Positions 36,073 to 44,269 of a stretch of DNA of 64,000 bases are shown here, in pieces. The position numbers were made by a program, and so were the translations under genes. This stretch comes from Jejuia sp047345485 (GTDB lineage Bacteria > Bacteroidota > Bacteroidia > Flavobacteriales > Flavobacteriaceae), in NCBI RefSeq assembly GCF_047345485.1, contig NZ_JBLFEN010000001.1:248001-312000 (forward strand). The letters are read 5' to 3'. Each line of letters opens with the position of its first letter. Position 1 is the stretch's first letter. The notes under the pieces are model-generated. The model had not been told where the DNA came from. It made no database searches and was given only the letters and a program-made list of their open reading frames with translations.

Positions 36073-36537
36073 GTGAGGTTAATTATAAAATTAGTAATAG
36101 TTTTAGTTATTGGCCTTATTTTGTTTTTAACTGGTGTCTTTTTTTATATTTTTTATGAATCTAAAACAGATGTTTCTGAAAATCCAAAATTTTCTAAATA
36201 TCTAGAAAAACCAATTGAAATAAAATCTAAAAGCACACTACGATGGAATAAAAACAAGTTGAGATTTTGTAACTATTCGTTGCAAGCTAACGAAGATTCA
36301 AATTTTGAATTAGAAGACATAAAATCTGTAAAAAAATATAAAATAGGTGATTTTATAGTTTTTAATAAAGCACTTAAATTTAGTAATATGCATGTTGGAG
36401 ACACATATTATTTAATTGGAAATGATACTTTACCAAGTGGAGTTATTATAGAATTTGAATATTATACTAATTCACAATATTCAAGTGAAATTTGGGAAAC
36501 AGAAGCTCTTTTCTTGAAACGTATTAAAAATAATTAA
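36073..36537 (+). CDS. Hypothetical single-pass membrane protein
   Basis: The protein has 154 residues and no recognised family. It has one N-terminal hydrophobic helix (about 3-29, LIIKLVIVLVIGLILFLTGV and following) and a soluble domain rich in lysine and beta-forming residues, presumably periplasmic (YLEKPIEIKSKSTLRWNKNK, VGDTYYLIGNDTLPSGVIIE). The start is a GTG 5 bp after the nitronate monooxygenase stop, so it is probably co-transcribed. Its codon use is plain AT-rich. Confidence 0.75.
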   Translation: MRLIIKLVIVLVIGLILFLTGVFFYIFYESKTDVSENPKFSKYLEKPIEIKSKSTLRWNKNKLRFCNYSLQANEDSNFELEDIKSVKKYKIGDFIVFNKALKFSNMHVGDTYYLIGNDTLPSGVIIEFEYYTNSQYSSEIWETEALFLKRIKNN

Positions 36538-36584
36538 TAAGCTTCCTATATTTATATTATCTATTATCTAGATATTTTCATTTA

Positions 36585-36992
36585 TTATAGCTTTTGGCTA
36601 AAAGTTTTAGTTGTTAAAGGTTTTATTTCAAAAACCATATCTTTTTTTTGAATTTCATTACGCATCATGATGCAAGTATAGCCAATATTTGACGTTTCTG
36701 TAATTCTAATTCTAAATATCTTACCAATAGCATATTCTAATGATGGCTTGGATACTTTTGTACATGTAAGTATAAATTCACAATCGGATAACCACGTTAT
36801 TGAATTGTGTATTACAAGTCCAGTTTTTATGTTTTTTTCAATCTGTTCGTTATCAGTTCTTTTAATTTGCCAATCGGAATAGTTGCTATTAGTATATTCA
36901 AAAACTCCAACTTTATAATCAGAACATTTTTTTTCTTGACAATAACTAACATTACTTAGCAATGCAAATACAATTAAAATTAGAGATTTCAT
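36585..36992 (-). CDS. Hypothetical secreted protein
   Basis: The protein has 135 residues with a signal peptide (MKSLILIVFALLSNVSYCQ) followed by a small domain with four or five cysteines (KKCSDYKVG, WLSDCEFILTCT, GYTCIMMRNE), which may form disulfides after export. I do not recognise a family. It is convergent with the preceding membrane protein gene across 47 bp with no obvious terminator. The start at 36992 is preferred over an upstream in-frame TTG, because it begins at the signal peptide. Confidence 0.75.
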   Translation of the reverse strand: MKSLILIVFALLSNVSYCQEKKCSDYKVGVFEYTNSNYSDWQIKRTDNEQIEKNIKTGLVIHNSITWLSDCEFILTCTKVSKPSLEYAIGKIFRIRITETSNIGYTCIMMRNEIQKKDMVFEIKPLTTKTFSQKL

Positions 36993-37065
36993 GATAATAT
37001 TTATTTTGGTTGACAAAATAAATATACATAATTCTTACAATTAAAGAAAGATAATACTTAAAAAA

Positions 37066-37227
37066 ATGAATTTAAACCAGAAAAAACTTCAAATTATCGA
37101 TAAATTTTATGTTTCACAATCTTAATCGTATGTTGAATCTTATAATAATGGAGGTATTGTAAAAATCAGAAACAATAAAAATCCCTACAAGTTTATAACA
37201 ATACTACTGTTAATTTTAACTATTTAA
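37066..37227 (+). pseudogene. Possible decayed small open frame
   Basis: The frame from ATG 37066 reads MNLNQKKLQIIDKFYVSQS, stops at TAA 37123-37125, and then continues open as SYVESYNNGGIVKIRNNKNP and a hydrophobic end to TAA 37225-37227. It may be the remnant of a small gene, but such frames arise by chance in AT-rich DNA. Confidence 0.2.
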
Positions 37228-37238
37228 GTCATTCAAAA

Positions 37239-37610
37239 TTAATACCATTTTACCAAATATAGTCCAGCAAAAACAGCAATAAAACCGATGGCAAAACTAC
37301 CTACAGTATATAGTGCAAAACTTACAAAATCTCCGTTTTTTAAAAATATGTTGTTCTCATAAGCAAAAGTAGAGAAGGTTGTAAAACCACCACAAAATCC
37401 AGTAGCTAATAACAAGGTATGGTTTTGTGTAAGAGCATCGCTTTTAGCTGCTAATCCTAAAATAATACCAATTAACAAGCTACCTATTATGTTTACTACA
37501 AAAGTTCCATAAGGTATACCATTGCTAGCAGTATTTAAAAACTTGCCAATAATATAGCGTAGTACACTGCCTAAGCCGCCACCTAAAAAAACTAATAATG
37601 CTTGTTTCAT
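37239..37610 (-). CDS. crcB: Fluoride exporter CrcB (Fluc channel)
   Basis: This is a small four-helix membrane protein of 123 residues that forms dimeric fluoride channels. Family signatures are present: GGGLGSVLRYIIG at the N-terminus, GTFVVNIIGSLLIGI, and the central GFCGGFTTFSTFAYEN whose Phe and Thr residues line the pores. It occurs as a single gene, so a homodimer is expected. I see no fluoride riboswitch pattern in the 94 bp upstream. Confidence 0.96.
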   Translation of the reverse strand: MKQALLVFLGGGLGSVLRYIIGKFLNTASNGIPYGTFVVNIIGSLLIGIILGLAAKSDALTQNHTLLLATGFCGGFTTFSTFAYENNIFLKNGDFVSFALYTVGSFAIGFIAVFAGLYLVKWY

Positions 37611-37704
37611 TTATAATAATTACACTTATTAAAAAAATTTGATACGATTAGAGAATTATTGAATGTATAATAGCATAATTTAAAAATATAATTTATTTCG
37701 TGCA

Positions 37705-38724
37705 TTATTTTATAGCTACATATATTTCGGTTAGCCAATTTGCAGGATTGGGCGTTTGCATCGGATCGTTAATATAAGATTCTAATGAAGGTCCATTTTC
37801 GTCAACAACTAATCCGTTTTTTTCTATATAGGTCATCGTAGTTTCCCAAGCTTCTCGTAAATTAACATAATTACCTTGCAATGTTGTTTTTATAGCTTTA
37901 AAAGGTTGTAACTGCCCAGTGAGTATATCTGCTTCATTAGAGATAATTTTTGAAGTTGTAGGAATGCAACAAGAAAACATTACTGTATTATTCGCTATGT
38001 CCCATTTGTGATAATAATTAAATGGTGCACCTGCCATTTGTATATTATTTTTCATGGCGTAATCCCCTAATTTAGGCATCATTTGTTGAATATGTTTTGG
38101 CATGTCTGGGATTTTACATGACACTGTATTGTAAATATAAAAACCACCACCATGCTCAGTTTCTCCATTAATAGTAATACTGTACTTTTTCATGCTTGCT
38201 ACTAAAATACTATCTAACTTTTCTAAACTACGCTCGTAATGCGGACCAATTTGCTTTTCCATGCCACCCATTAAAACAGAAAAAAACTTGAAATCGAATG
38301 GTAAGTCCTTTCCAGAAATAGTCCACGATGTTTCCGTAGTACCATCTGTATTTGGAGTAAAAGTCCAAGTGACGTCAGAAGGAGGGAAATCAGCAAATTG
38401 CATTTGCTGTTTTATAGATGTATTTGGTGTAGCTCTGATAGTTTTTAATGTGCCAACACCATCTTTATCTTCCCATGAGTAAGAGCCTCCAACACCAGAG
38501 GTTTTTTCTGGTAATATCATTTTCATCTCAGGATCAGCTTCAGCCCAAGACGACCAAGATTCCCAGTTTTTATAATCAATTACATTATTATAAACTACAG
38601 AAGCTGGAGCATTAATAGTTTTAGTTCGAGTTACTTCAAAAGAGTTAGGTTGAACAGCAATGTAAATTGCTAAACCAATTATAGCAATTAGCAATAAAAA
38701 GAAAATATACTTTAAAGCTTTCAT
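37705..38724 (-). CDS. SRPBCC plus GyrI-like effector-binding protein
   Basis: The protein has about 339 residues. An N-terminal membrane helix (about 5-22, IFFLLLIAIIGLAIYIAVQP) precedes a SRPBCC/START-type domain (TINAPASVVYNNVIDYKNWE, SSWAEADPEMKMIL, DVTWTFTPN) and a C-terminal GyrI-like/AraC effector-binding domain (MPKLGDYAMKNNIQMAGAPF, HKWDIANNTVMFSCCIPT, GNYVNLREAWETTMTYIE). Both domains bind small hydrophobic ligands in other proteins. There is no DNA-binding part, so it is not a regulator; ligand scavenging or sensing at the envelope is a guess. The ATG at 38724 is preferred over a TTG eight codons upstream. Confidence 0.85.
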   Translation of the reverse strand: MKALKYIFFLLLIAIIGLAIYIAVQPNSFEVTRTKTINAPASVVYNNVIDYKNWESWSSWAEADPEMKMILPEKTSGVGGSYSWEDKDGVGTLKTIRATPNTSIKQQMQFADFPPSDVTWTFTPNTDGTTETSWTISGKDLPFDFKFFSVLMGGMEKQIGPHYERSLEKLDSILVASMKKYSITINGETEHGGGFYIYNTVSCKIPDMPKHIQQMMPKLGDYAMKNNIQMAGAPFNYYHKWDIANNTVMFSCCIPTTSKIISNEADILTGQLQPFKAIKTTLQGNYVNLREAWETTMTYIEKNGLVVDENGPSLESYINDPMQTPNPANWLTEIYVAIK

Positions 38725-38748
38725 TTTTAATGGTTTGATTAGATACAA

Positions 38749-39356
38749 ACAAATATAAGTATTTTAAAAATTTGAATTAATGAATTATTGTATATATCTA
38801 TTACTAAAAAAATTAAATAACTAAATATTGAAATTTCTTTTGAAGTAGTATTAATTTCAAATTATTAGAGGTTTTAAATATTTTACAAATTAAAGTTTAA
38901 TAAAGTTATAATAACTAAAAACATACTAGCATTATTTTACTTCAATTTATAAGTTAGATAATTTGATGTTTGTAAAAAATTAATGTTATTTTTTTTAAAA
39001 TTTACTGTATGACTATAGATTAATCTACTGATTTAAAATAGATAGTTTACATATGTCCTGCTTGTAGTTTTGTAGGACCTGTTATAGTAATTGATGCAGA
39101 TTGCGGACTTGTCATTACTTATAAAAACAAAAACAGAACCTTAGTTAAGGTTCTGTTTTATTATTAACACTAAAAACTAATAATATAATATTTACAATAA
39201 TGAGCAAGCTAATTATTAGTAATATCTTCATATTGTTTGATATTGATACTAATAAATAGATGCAATACTTTATGAAAGGTTGCGTAAAAAACTTTTGTTT
39301 TTATAATAATTGACAATTTCTATGATTTATTCACAGACTTTTTTAGATCAAATAAA
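38749..39356. other. Long intergenic region, AT-rich, with a terminator
   Basis: About 600 bp with no convincing gene. A 22-codon minus-strand frame (39115-39047) encodes MTSPQSASITITGPTKLQAG followed by HM, which reads like protein but is too short to assign. A perfect terminator hairpin lies at 39130-39159. The rest is low-complexity AT sequence. Confidence 0.4.
39130..39159. terminator. Strong hairpin terminator in a gene-poor gap
   Basis: AAAACAGAACCTT (39130-39142), loop AGTT, AAGGTTCTGTTTT (39147-39159): a perfect 13-bp stem with A and T tracts. No annotated gene ends next to it (nearest: 38724 start on the minus strand; 39695), so it may end an unannotated small transcript. Confidence 0.75.
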
Positions 39357-39550
39357 TTAAAAACCACCCGTTGTGAATTTTGAAAAAATTCTGTCAATTC
39401 GAGTGAATTTAACGATTGAAATGAGTGAAATTTGTATCGAGAATAAGAATTTTTAATATGATTTATTTCTCGATACGATTTTTTTATCAAAAAAATCACT
39501 CGAATTGACATTACACTGTTTATTTCAACTCAAAATGCACAACGGATTAA
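39357..39550 (-). mobile_element. MITE-like palindromic element, copy 2
   Basis: This is the reverse complement of the element at 31748-31934 with some divergence. On the minus strand it begins TTAATCCGTTGTGCATTTTG and continues GTTGAAATAAACAGTGTAAT, GTCAATTCGAGTGATTTTTT and AAATCGTATCGAGAA. It ends with the inverted end repeat ATTCACAACGGGTGG. Inner facing units TCAATTCGAGTGA occur on both arms. TTAA is present at both ends. A chance frame on the minus strand overlaps it and is not a gene. Confidence 0.8.
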
Positions 39551-39694
39551 AAACCTTATTATTAGATACTTGTAGTTAGTTACATGAATTTAGAATCTTA
39601 TTCATCAAAGTATATTTGATTATTAAACAGGTGTTTAAGAATTTATTTTTAATGATAAAAAAGCTAGATAGATTCAAAACAAACATCCGTTTAA

Positions 39695-39877
39695 TTACAA
39701 TAAAAACTTAATAGCTGCAATAAACGCTATAAAACCAACAAAGGCAACGAGCATCCAAATACTACCCTTATAAAACTTTTGGTGTAGTTTTAAATCTCTT
39801 CGGTAAGTATATCCAATAATTATAGCAAAAACCACAAAAAATATAATTCCGAAAATCATTTGACCTTTACTGAACAT
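39695..39877 (-). CDS. Small two-helix membrane protein
   Basis: The protein has 60 residues with two hydrophobic helices (about 6-23, MIFGIIFFVVFAIIIGYTY, and about 41-59, WMLVAFVGFIAFIAAIKFLL) separated by a basic stretch RRDLKLHQKFYKGS. Coding is supported by the amphipathic charge pattern (positive inside) and a normal ATG. I believe similar small proteins occur in other flavobacteria, but I cannot name a family. It is divergent from the MazG-like gene, with 75 bp between starts. Confidence 0.7.
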   Translation of the reverse strand: MFSKGQMIFGIIFFVVFAIIIGYTYRRDLKLHQKFYKGSIWMLVAFVGFIAFIAAIKFLL

Positions 39878-39952
39878 AATTGTTATTTTTATGCAAATTT
39901 AATTAATAATGATGAGATTCTCACTTTATTGAGAACTACAAAATAACTATTT

Positions 39953-40342
39953 ATGAAAGATAAAATTGAAGCCGTAAAACAATTTCACACAGCATTTAAA
40001 ATAGGTCATAGAGAAACTCCTAAAGCAGATTTAGGAAACGATAAAAATACGTTGCGTTTTAATTTAATGAAAGAAGAAAACGAAGAGTATTTTGAAGCTG
40101 CAGCTAATAATGACCTAGTAGAAGTAGCCGATGCATTAGGCGATATGCTTTATATTTTATGCGGTACAATTATAGAGCACGGTATGCAACATAAAATAGA
40201 GGAGGTGTTTGAAGAAATACAACGTAGTAACATGAGTAAACTAGGAGAAGATGGACAACCCATTTACAGAGGAGATGGTAAGGTATTAAAAGGGCCAAAC
40301 TACTTTAAGCCTAATATTAAAGCTATTTTAGATAAAAAGTAG
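39953..40342 (+). CDS. MazG-like nucleotide pyrophosphohydrolase
   Basis: This cytosolic protein of 129 residues is from the all-alpha NTP pyrophosphatase group (MazG / HisE-like). The metal-binding pattern ExxEE...ExxD is seen as LMKEENEEYFEA and, about 20 residues later, LVEVADALGDMLYILCG. It hydrolyses an NTP or phosphoribosyl nucleotide to the monophosphate and pyrophosphate; the substrate is unknown. Later segments EEIQRSNMSKLGEDGQPIYR and GKVLKGPNYFKPNI are typical of a subfamily found with phage and bacterial house-cleaning enzymes. It is monocistronic. Confidence 0.9.
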   Translation: MKDKIEAVKQFHTAFKIGHRETPKADLGNDKNTLRFNLMKEENEEYFEAAANNDLVEVADALGDMLYILCGTIIEHGMQHKIEEVFEEIQRSNMSKLGEDGQPIYRGDGKVLKGPNYFKPNIKAILDKK

Positions 40343-40448
40343 ATTAGATTTTATACTATTTTATGCGACTTCAAAAAATTTTAAAACCTATAATTTGTTA
40401 ATATTATATATGATGTCTTAGTCAATTATTCTTAAAAAATCTAAAAAC

Positions 40449-40477
40449 AAAAAGAGAAGCAATTTGCTTCTCTTTTT
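40449..40477. terminator. Bidirectional terminator between MazG-like gene and ilvE
   Basis: AAAAAGAGAAGCAA (40449-40462) and TTGCTTCTCTTTTT (40464-40477) form a perfect stem; A and T tracts flank it. The genes on both sides converge on it. Confidence 0.92.
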
Positions 40478-40526
40478 TAGTTATTTAAGTATCGCTTCCC
40501 ATTTGTGAGCGAATAGGAGAGGTTTT

Positions 40527-41591
40527 TTAAACCTTATAACGCCATCCAAAAGGATCCTCACCTTTATTGGTTTGTATATCTGTAATACGTGTTTTTAAAT
40601 AATCAGCATACGTACTTTCAAGTTTAGGTAACTCATAATCTTCACCTTTATAACCAAAACCAGAAATTGGTGAAATAACCGCCGCAGTTCCTGCACCAAA
40701 CATTTCTTTTAAAGTACCATTTTTAGCAGCTTCAACTACCTCAGTAACCGTAAGTTTTCTAACTTCTACTTTAATGTTTTCACTTTCAGCTAATTGAATA
40801 ATACTTTTACGTGTAATACCATCTAATATCCTATCACTAGTTGGTCCTGTAATTAAAGTGTCACCAATACGTACAAAAATATTCATGGCACCAGCTTCTT
40901 CAATATATTCGTGTTTATGATCGTCTGTCCAAATTACTTGCTGATACCCCTTAGCTTTAGCTAATTGCGTTGGGTAAAATTGTCCCGCATAGTTACCACC
41001 AGCTTTTGCAAAACCAACGCCACCATCAGCAGATCTAGAGTATTTTTCTTCAATTAACACTTTTACCTCTCCAGAAAAGTAAGAGCCAGAAGGTGCTGTG
41101 CAAATAATAAATTTGTACTCATCTGCAGGAGAAGCGTGAAACCCTTGTCCTGATGCAAATATAAATGGACGTATGTATAGCGAACTTCCTTTTGTGGTAG
41201 GAATCCAATTTTTATCTAATTTTAATAATGCAACCAAACCTTCCATAAAATAGGCTTCTGGTAATTCTGGAATTGCCATACGTTCTGCCGAAATATTTAA
41301 ACGTTTACAGTTATCTTCAGGTCTAAATAACCAGACATTCTCATCAACATCTTTGTAGGCTTTCATACCTTCAAAAATAGATTGTCCGTAGTGGAAAATC
41401 TTAGCTGACGGATCTAAAGTAACTGGTGCGTAAGGCATAATTTTTGGCGTATGCCATTTACCATCCTTATAATCACAAACCAACATGTGGTCTGAAAATA
41501 CGCTACCAAACTTCAGATCATCAAAATCCACCTCATTAATTTTGCTGGATGTTGTTTTTATAATCTCAATGTCGTTGATTATAGTACTCAT
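40527..41591 (-). CDS. ilvE: Branched-chain amino acid aminotransferase
   Basis: This PLP enzyme transfers amino groups between glutamate and leucine, isoleucine or valine. It is a fold-type IV protein of 354 residues like the larger BCAT (type II) group. Blocks seen include ILDPSAKIFHYGQSIFEGMK-like TLDPSAKIFHYGQSIFEGMK, RPFIFASGQGFHASPADEYK, the PLP lysine in VGFAKAGGNYAGQF, and YIEEAGAMNIFVRIGDTLIT followed by SDRILDGITRKSII. It is monocistronic and ends at a shared terminator. No other ilv or leu genes are near. Confidence 0.96.
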   Translation of the reverse strand: MSTIINDIEIIKTTSSKINEVDFDDLKFGSVFSDHMLVCDYKDGKWHTPKIMPYAPVTLDPSAKIFHYGQSIFEGMKAYKDVDENVWLFRPEDNCKRLNISAERMAIPELPEAYFMEGLVALLKLDKNWIPTTKGSSLYIRPFIFASGQGFHASPADEYKFIICTAPSGSYFSGEVKVLIEEKYSRSADGGVGFAKAGGNYAGQFYPTQLAKAKGYQQVIWTDDHKHEYIEEAGAMNIFVRIGDTLITGPTSDRILDGITRKSIIQLAESENIKVEVRKLTVTEVVEAAKNGTLKEMFGAGTAAVISPISGFGYKGEDYELPKLESTYADYLKTRITDIQTNKGEDPFGWRYKV

Positions 41592-41682
41592 ATCATATTC
41601 ATTTAGCTTACAAATTTATAAAATTCATTTTCAAAAAAGCGGTATATTTACATAAAAGCATTAAAATTAAAATTTTTAAATA

Positions 41683-42141
41683 ATGAGATTCGTAATACTT
41701 ATGTTACTCTGTAGTTTAGCCGTAATGTCATGCAAAGAAAAATACACAAATTTTGGTAAAGAAATAGTGCCAAATGATGCTATAAATGCAAAATCTATGG
41801 CAGCACATTATGAGACCATGCAACAAGGCGATAGTATTAACTCTAAAATAAGGGCAAAAGTTATTAATGTATGTCAAGCAAAAGGCTGTTGGATGACTCT
41901 AGATTTGGGTGATAAAAAAGAGGTTATGGTAAAATTTAAAGATTACGGTTTTTTTGTACCAAAAGATATTGCAGGTAAAGAAGTAGTTATAAATGGTAAA
42001 GCCTATGTTAATGAAATCTCTGTAGATGAGCAGCGCCATTATGCAGAAGATGCTGGAAAATCTAATAAAGACATTGCCGCAATTACAACACCAAAACGCA
42101 CCTATTCTTTTGAGGCAGACGGTGTTTTAATCACAAAATAA
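41683..42141 (+). CDS. DUF4920 lipoprotein
   Basis: The protein has 152 residues. A lipobox gives the lipidated cysteine C17 in SLAVMSCKEK. The soluble part matches the DUF4920 family: NSKIRAKVINVCQAKGCWMT, KEVMVKFKDYGFFVPKDIAG, KEVVINGKAYVNEISVDEQR. It contains the conserved pair CQAKGC that could bind a metal or form a disulfide. The function is unknown; it is probably periplasmic or outer-membrane attached. It is divergent from ilvE, with 91 bp between. Confidence 0.88.
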   Translation: MRFVILMLLCSLAVMSCKEKYTNFGKEIVPNDAINAKSMAAHYETMQQGDSINSKIRAKVINVCQAKGCWMTLDLGDKKEVMVKFKDYGFFVPKDIAGKEVVINGKAYVNEISVDEQRHYAEDAGKSNKDIAAITTPKRTYSFEADGVLITK

Positions 42142-42149
42142 ATATTATT

Positions 42150-42220
42150 TCAATTTTGGGCGCCTACCTACCTGCAGTATTACAGTGAGGTTACCCACGC
42201 GGGGTTTGCTTTCCAATGTA
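42150..42220. repeat. GC-rich intergenic repeat remnant
   Basis: The stretch GGGCGCCTACCTACCTGCAG to ACCCACGCGGGG is clearly more GC-rich than its surroundings and noncoding. It resembles the remains of a longer flavobacterial intergenic repeat that carries GGGCG...CGGGG motifs, from memory. Confidence 0.4.
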
Positions 42221-42366
42221 TTTTTGTTTTTTGATATTCCTGTGAAAGTAGAAATATATAATTTAACTATCTAAAACGTTAATGAGTAATTAACATCTAT
42301 ATAAAAAAAAGGATGCTGTTTCAATCCTTAATGCAAATCAACTTTTCAACTTTAAGTAACACATAC

Positions 42367-43050
42367 ATGAAACGTGAAATTATAATAACTGACGATGGGT
42401 CATCAACCATACACATTCCTGAGTGGAACGAACAATACCATTCCAAACATGGTGCCATACAAGAAGCCTATCACGTGTTTATAAAACACGGGTTACACCA
42501 TCTTTCTCATTCTCAACTTAAATTAAAACATAACAATTCAATAGCTATACTGGAGATAGGTTTAGGTACAGGCTTAAATGCTTTTATAACTTGTTTAGAG
42601 GCCGAAAAACTTAAACTAAATATTAACTATGTAGGAGTAGAAGGTTACCCTGTTAAGTCAGAAGAAATCTCACATCTTAATTATGTAACCCAATTAAATG
42701 CGAAAAAAAAACAACAAATATTTGAAAAAATACATAATACAACTTGGGAAGAAAAACACCAATTAAATACAAACTTTGTACTAACTAAACAGCAAAAAAT
42801 GTTTAAAGATATTAATGTCCAAAACGAATTCAACCTCATATATTTTGATGCATTTGGCGCTAGAGTACAACCAGAATTATGGACAGAACCTGTATTTAAA
42901 AATATGTATAATGCTTTAAAGGAAAATGGCGTACTGGTTACTTATGCAGCAAAAGGTAGCGTGCGTCGTGCAATGCAATCCGTCGGGTTTACTGTAGAAA
43001 GACTTCCTGGGCCACCAGGTAAAAGGGAAATGTTACGGGCTACTAAATAA
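42367..43050 (+). CDS. mnmD: tRNA (5-methylaminomethyl-2-thiouridine) methyltransferase MnmD-like
   Basis: This SAM-dependent methyltransferase of 227 residues corresponds to the first half of E. coli MnmC (DUF752) and finishes the mnm5s2U modification at the tRNA wobble position. It shows the N-terminal IIITDDGSSTIHIPEWNEQY, the HSKHGAIQEAYHVFIKHGL block, SAM site AILEIGLGTGLNAFI and the late NLIYFDAFGARVQPELWTEP and VTYAAKGSVRRAMQSVGFTV, all characteristic of the family. The FAD oxidase half is absent, as in other MnmD proteins. The ATG at 42367 is preferred over one 18 codons upstream. Confidence 0.94.
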   Translation: MKREIIITDDGSSTIHIPEWNEQYHSKHGAIQEAYHVFIKHGLHHLSHSQLKLKHNNSIAILEIGLGTGLNAFITCLEAEKLKLNINYVGVEGYPVKSEEISHLNYVTQLNAKKKQQIFEKIHNTTWEEKHQLNTNFVLTKQQKMFKDINVQNEFNLIYFDAFGARVQPELWTEPVFKNMYNALKENGVLVTYAAKGSVRRAMQSVGFTVERLPGPPGKREMLRATK

Positions 43051-43218
43051 TTTTTTTGAATTATTGTGTACATAAAAACTTCTTTACGTTTATTGTAAAT
43101 CATGATATTATAAATTAATTGTGTTTTATAATTTTTTTCTTTTAGCTTTTTCTGTTAAACCTAACTTAAACTTTAACGCTTAGGCTTATCCATTTCGTAA
43201 ATTTATAAAAAAAATTAA

Positions 43219-44127
43219 ATGCGCGTATTAATTACAGGAGCTACAGGATTGGTAGGGCAGGAAATTGTAAAATTGTGCCATTCAAAACAAATTAAAGTAA
43301 ACTACCTTACTACTCGAAAATCTAAAATTTCTCAAGACGATAACTATAAGGGGTTCTTTTGGAATATTGATGACAACCAAATAGATGCAAAATGTTTTAT
43401 AGGTGTAGATACTATTATACATTTAGCAGGTGCTTCTATATCAAACAGATGGACAGATAGCTATAAAAAAGAAATTATTAACAGTAGAGTAGAAAGTACC
43501 CAATTACTAATTAAAACATTGGAAAAAACCTCCCATACTATTAAACAAATTGTATCGGCAAGTGCTATCGGGATTTATCCAGACTCATTAACCAATTACT
43601 ACGATCAAACTCATAAAGCGGTTAGTGATTCTTTTTTAGGTAAAGTAGTGGATGCATGGGAACTCGCTGTGGATGGTTTTTCAAAACTAAATATAAAAAT
43701 TTCTAAGGTTAGAATAGGCTTGGTATTATCAAATAAAGGTGGCGCTCTTAAAGAAATAGTAAAGCCTATTAAATTTGGTGCTGGTGCAGCTTTTGGTAAT
43801 GGTAAACAATGGCAGTCGTGGATTCATATAAACGATTTAGCCAGAGTATTTTTGTTTGTTTTAGAAAACGGATTTGAAGGCGTATACAATGGTGTTGCTC
43901 CAAACCCCGTTACTAATACAGAACTTACAAAATCTGCTGCAAAAGTGCTTCGTAAGCCTTTAATTTTACCTAATATCCCAAAATTTGCGATGAAATTAGC
44001 TTTAGGTGAGATGCATATTATTCTATTTGAAAGTCAACGTGTAAGTTCAAAATACATTACAGATAAAGGGTTTAATTTTGAGTATAATTATTTAGAGTCA
44101 GCTCTAACTAATTTACTAAACCCATAG
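43219..44127 (+). CDS. TIGR01777-family NAD(P)-binding epimerase-like protein
   Basis: This 302-residue protein belongs to the short-chain dehydrogenase/epimerase group of TIGR01777 (YfcH-like, with C-terminal DUF1731). The Rossmann motif GATGLVGQEIV is at residues 7-17. Later blocks include DTIIHLAGASISNRWTDSYK, IVSASAIGIYPDS, KVRIGLVLSNKGGALKEIV, QWQSWIHINDLARVFLFVLE and FNFEYNYLESALTNLL at the end. The substrate is unknown. The active-site YxxxK is not clearly kept (only IYPDS), as in many YfcH proteins. It is monocistronic with a strong terminator. Confidence 0.92.
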   Translation: MRVLITGATGLVGQEIVKLCHSKQIKVNYLTTRKSKISQDDNYKGFFWNIDDNQIDAKCFIGVDTIIHLAGASISNRWTDSYKKEIINSRVESTQLLIKTLEKTSHTIKQIVSASAIGIYPDSLTNYYDQTHKAVSDSFLGKVVDAWELAVDGFSKLNIKISKVRIGLVLSNKGGALKEIVKPIKFGAGAAFGNGKQWQSWIHINDLARVFLFVLENGFEGVYNGVAPNPVTNTELTKSAAKVLRKPLILPNIPKFAMKLALGEMHIILFESQRVSSKYITDKGFNFEYNYLESALTNLLNP

Positions 44128-44206
44128 ATTTCAATTAGTTTTTAAAATTAAATTTAAAAACGATTAACTACAAGAGTTTACAAACTAAACCTTGAATAAA
44201 AATTAC

Positions 44207-44240
44207 AAAAAAAACCATCTTATTTTATAAGATGGTTTTT
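44207..44240. terminator. Bidirectional terminator between epimerase-like gene and yceI
   Basis: CCATCTTAT (44215-44223), loop TTT, ATAAGATGG (44227-44235), flanked by an A tract (44207-44214) and T tract. It serves both convergent genes. Confidence 0.92.
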
Positions 44241-44269
44241 AATTTTCAGGAGATTAAATGTAACTGCTA

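Noticed and set aside
37611..37704. Fluoride riboswitch upstream of crcB
   Set aside because: The 94 bp are AT-rich and lack the pseudoknot pattern and conserved GG/GAUNG blocks of that riboswitch.
39320..39511. Minus-strand open frame of 63 codons
   Set aside because: It is built from the MITE-like palindromic repeat at 39357-39550 and has no independent coding features.
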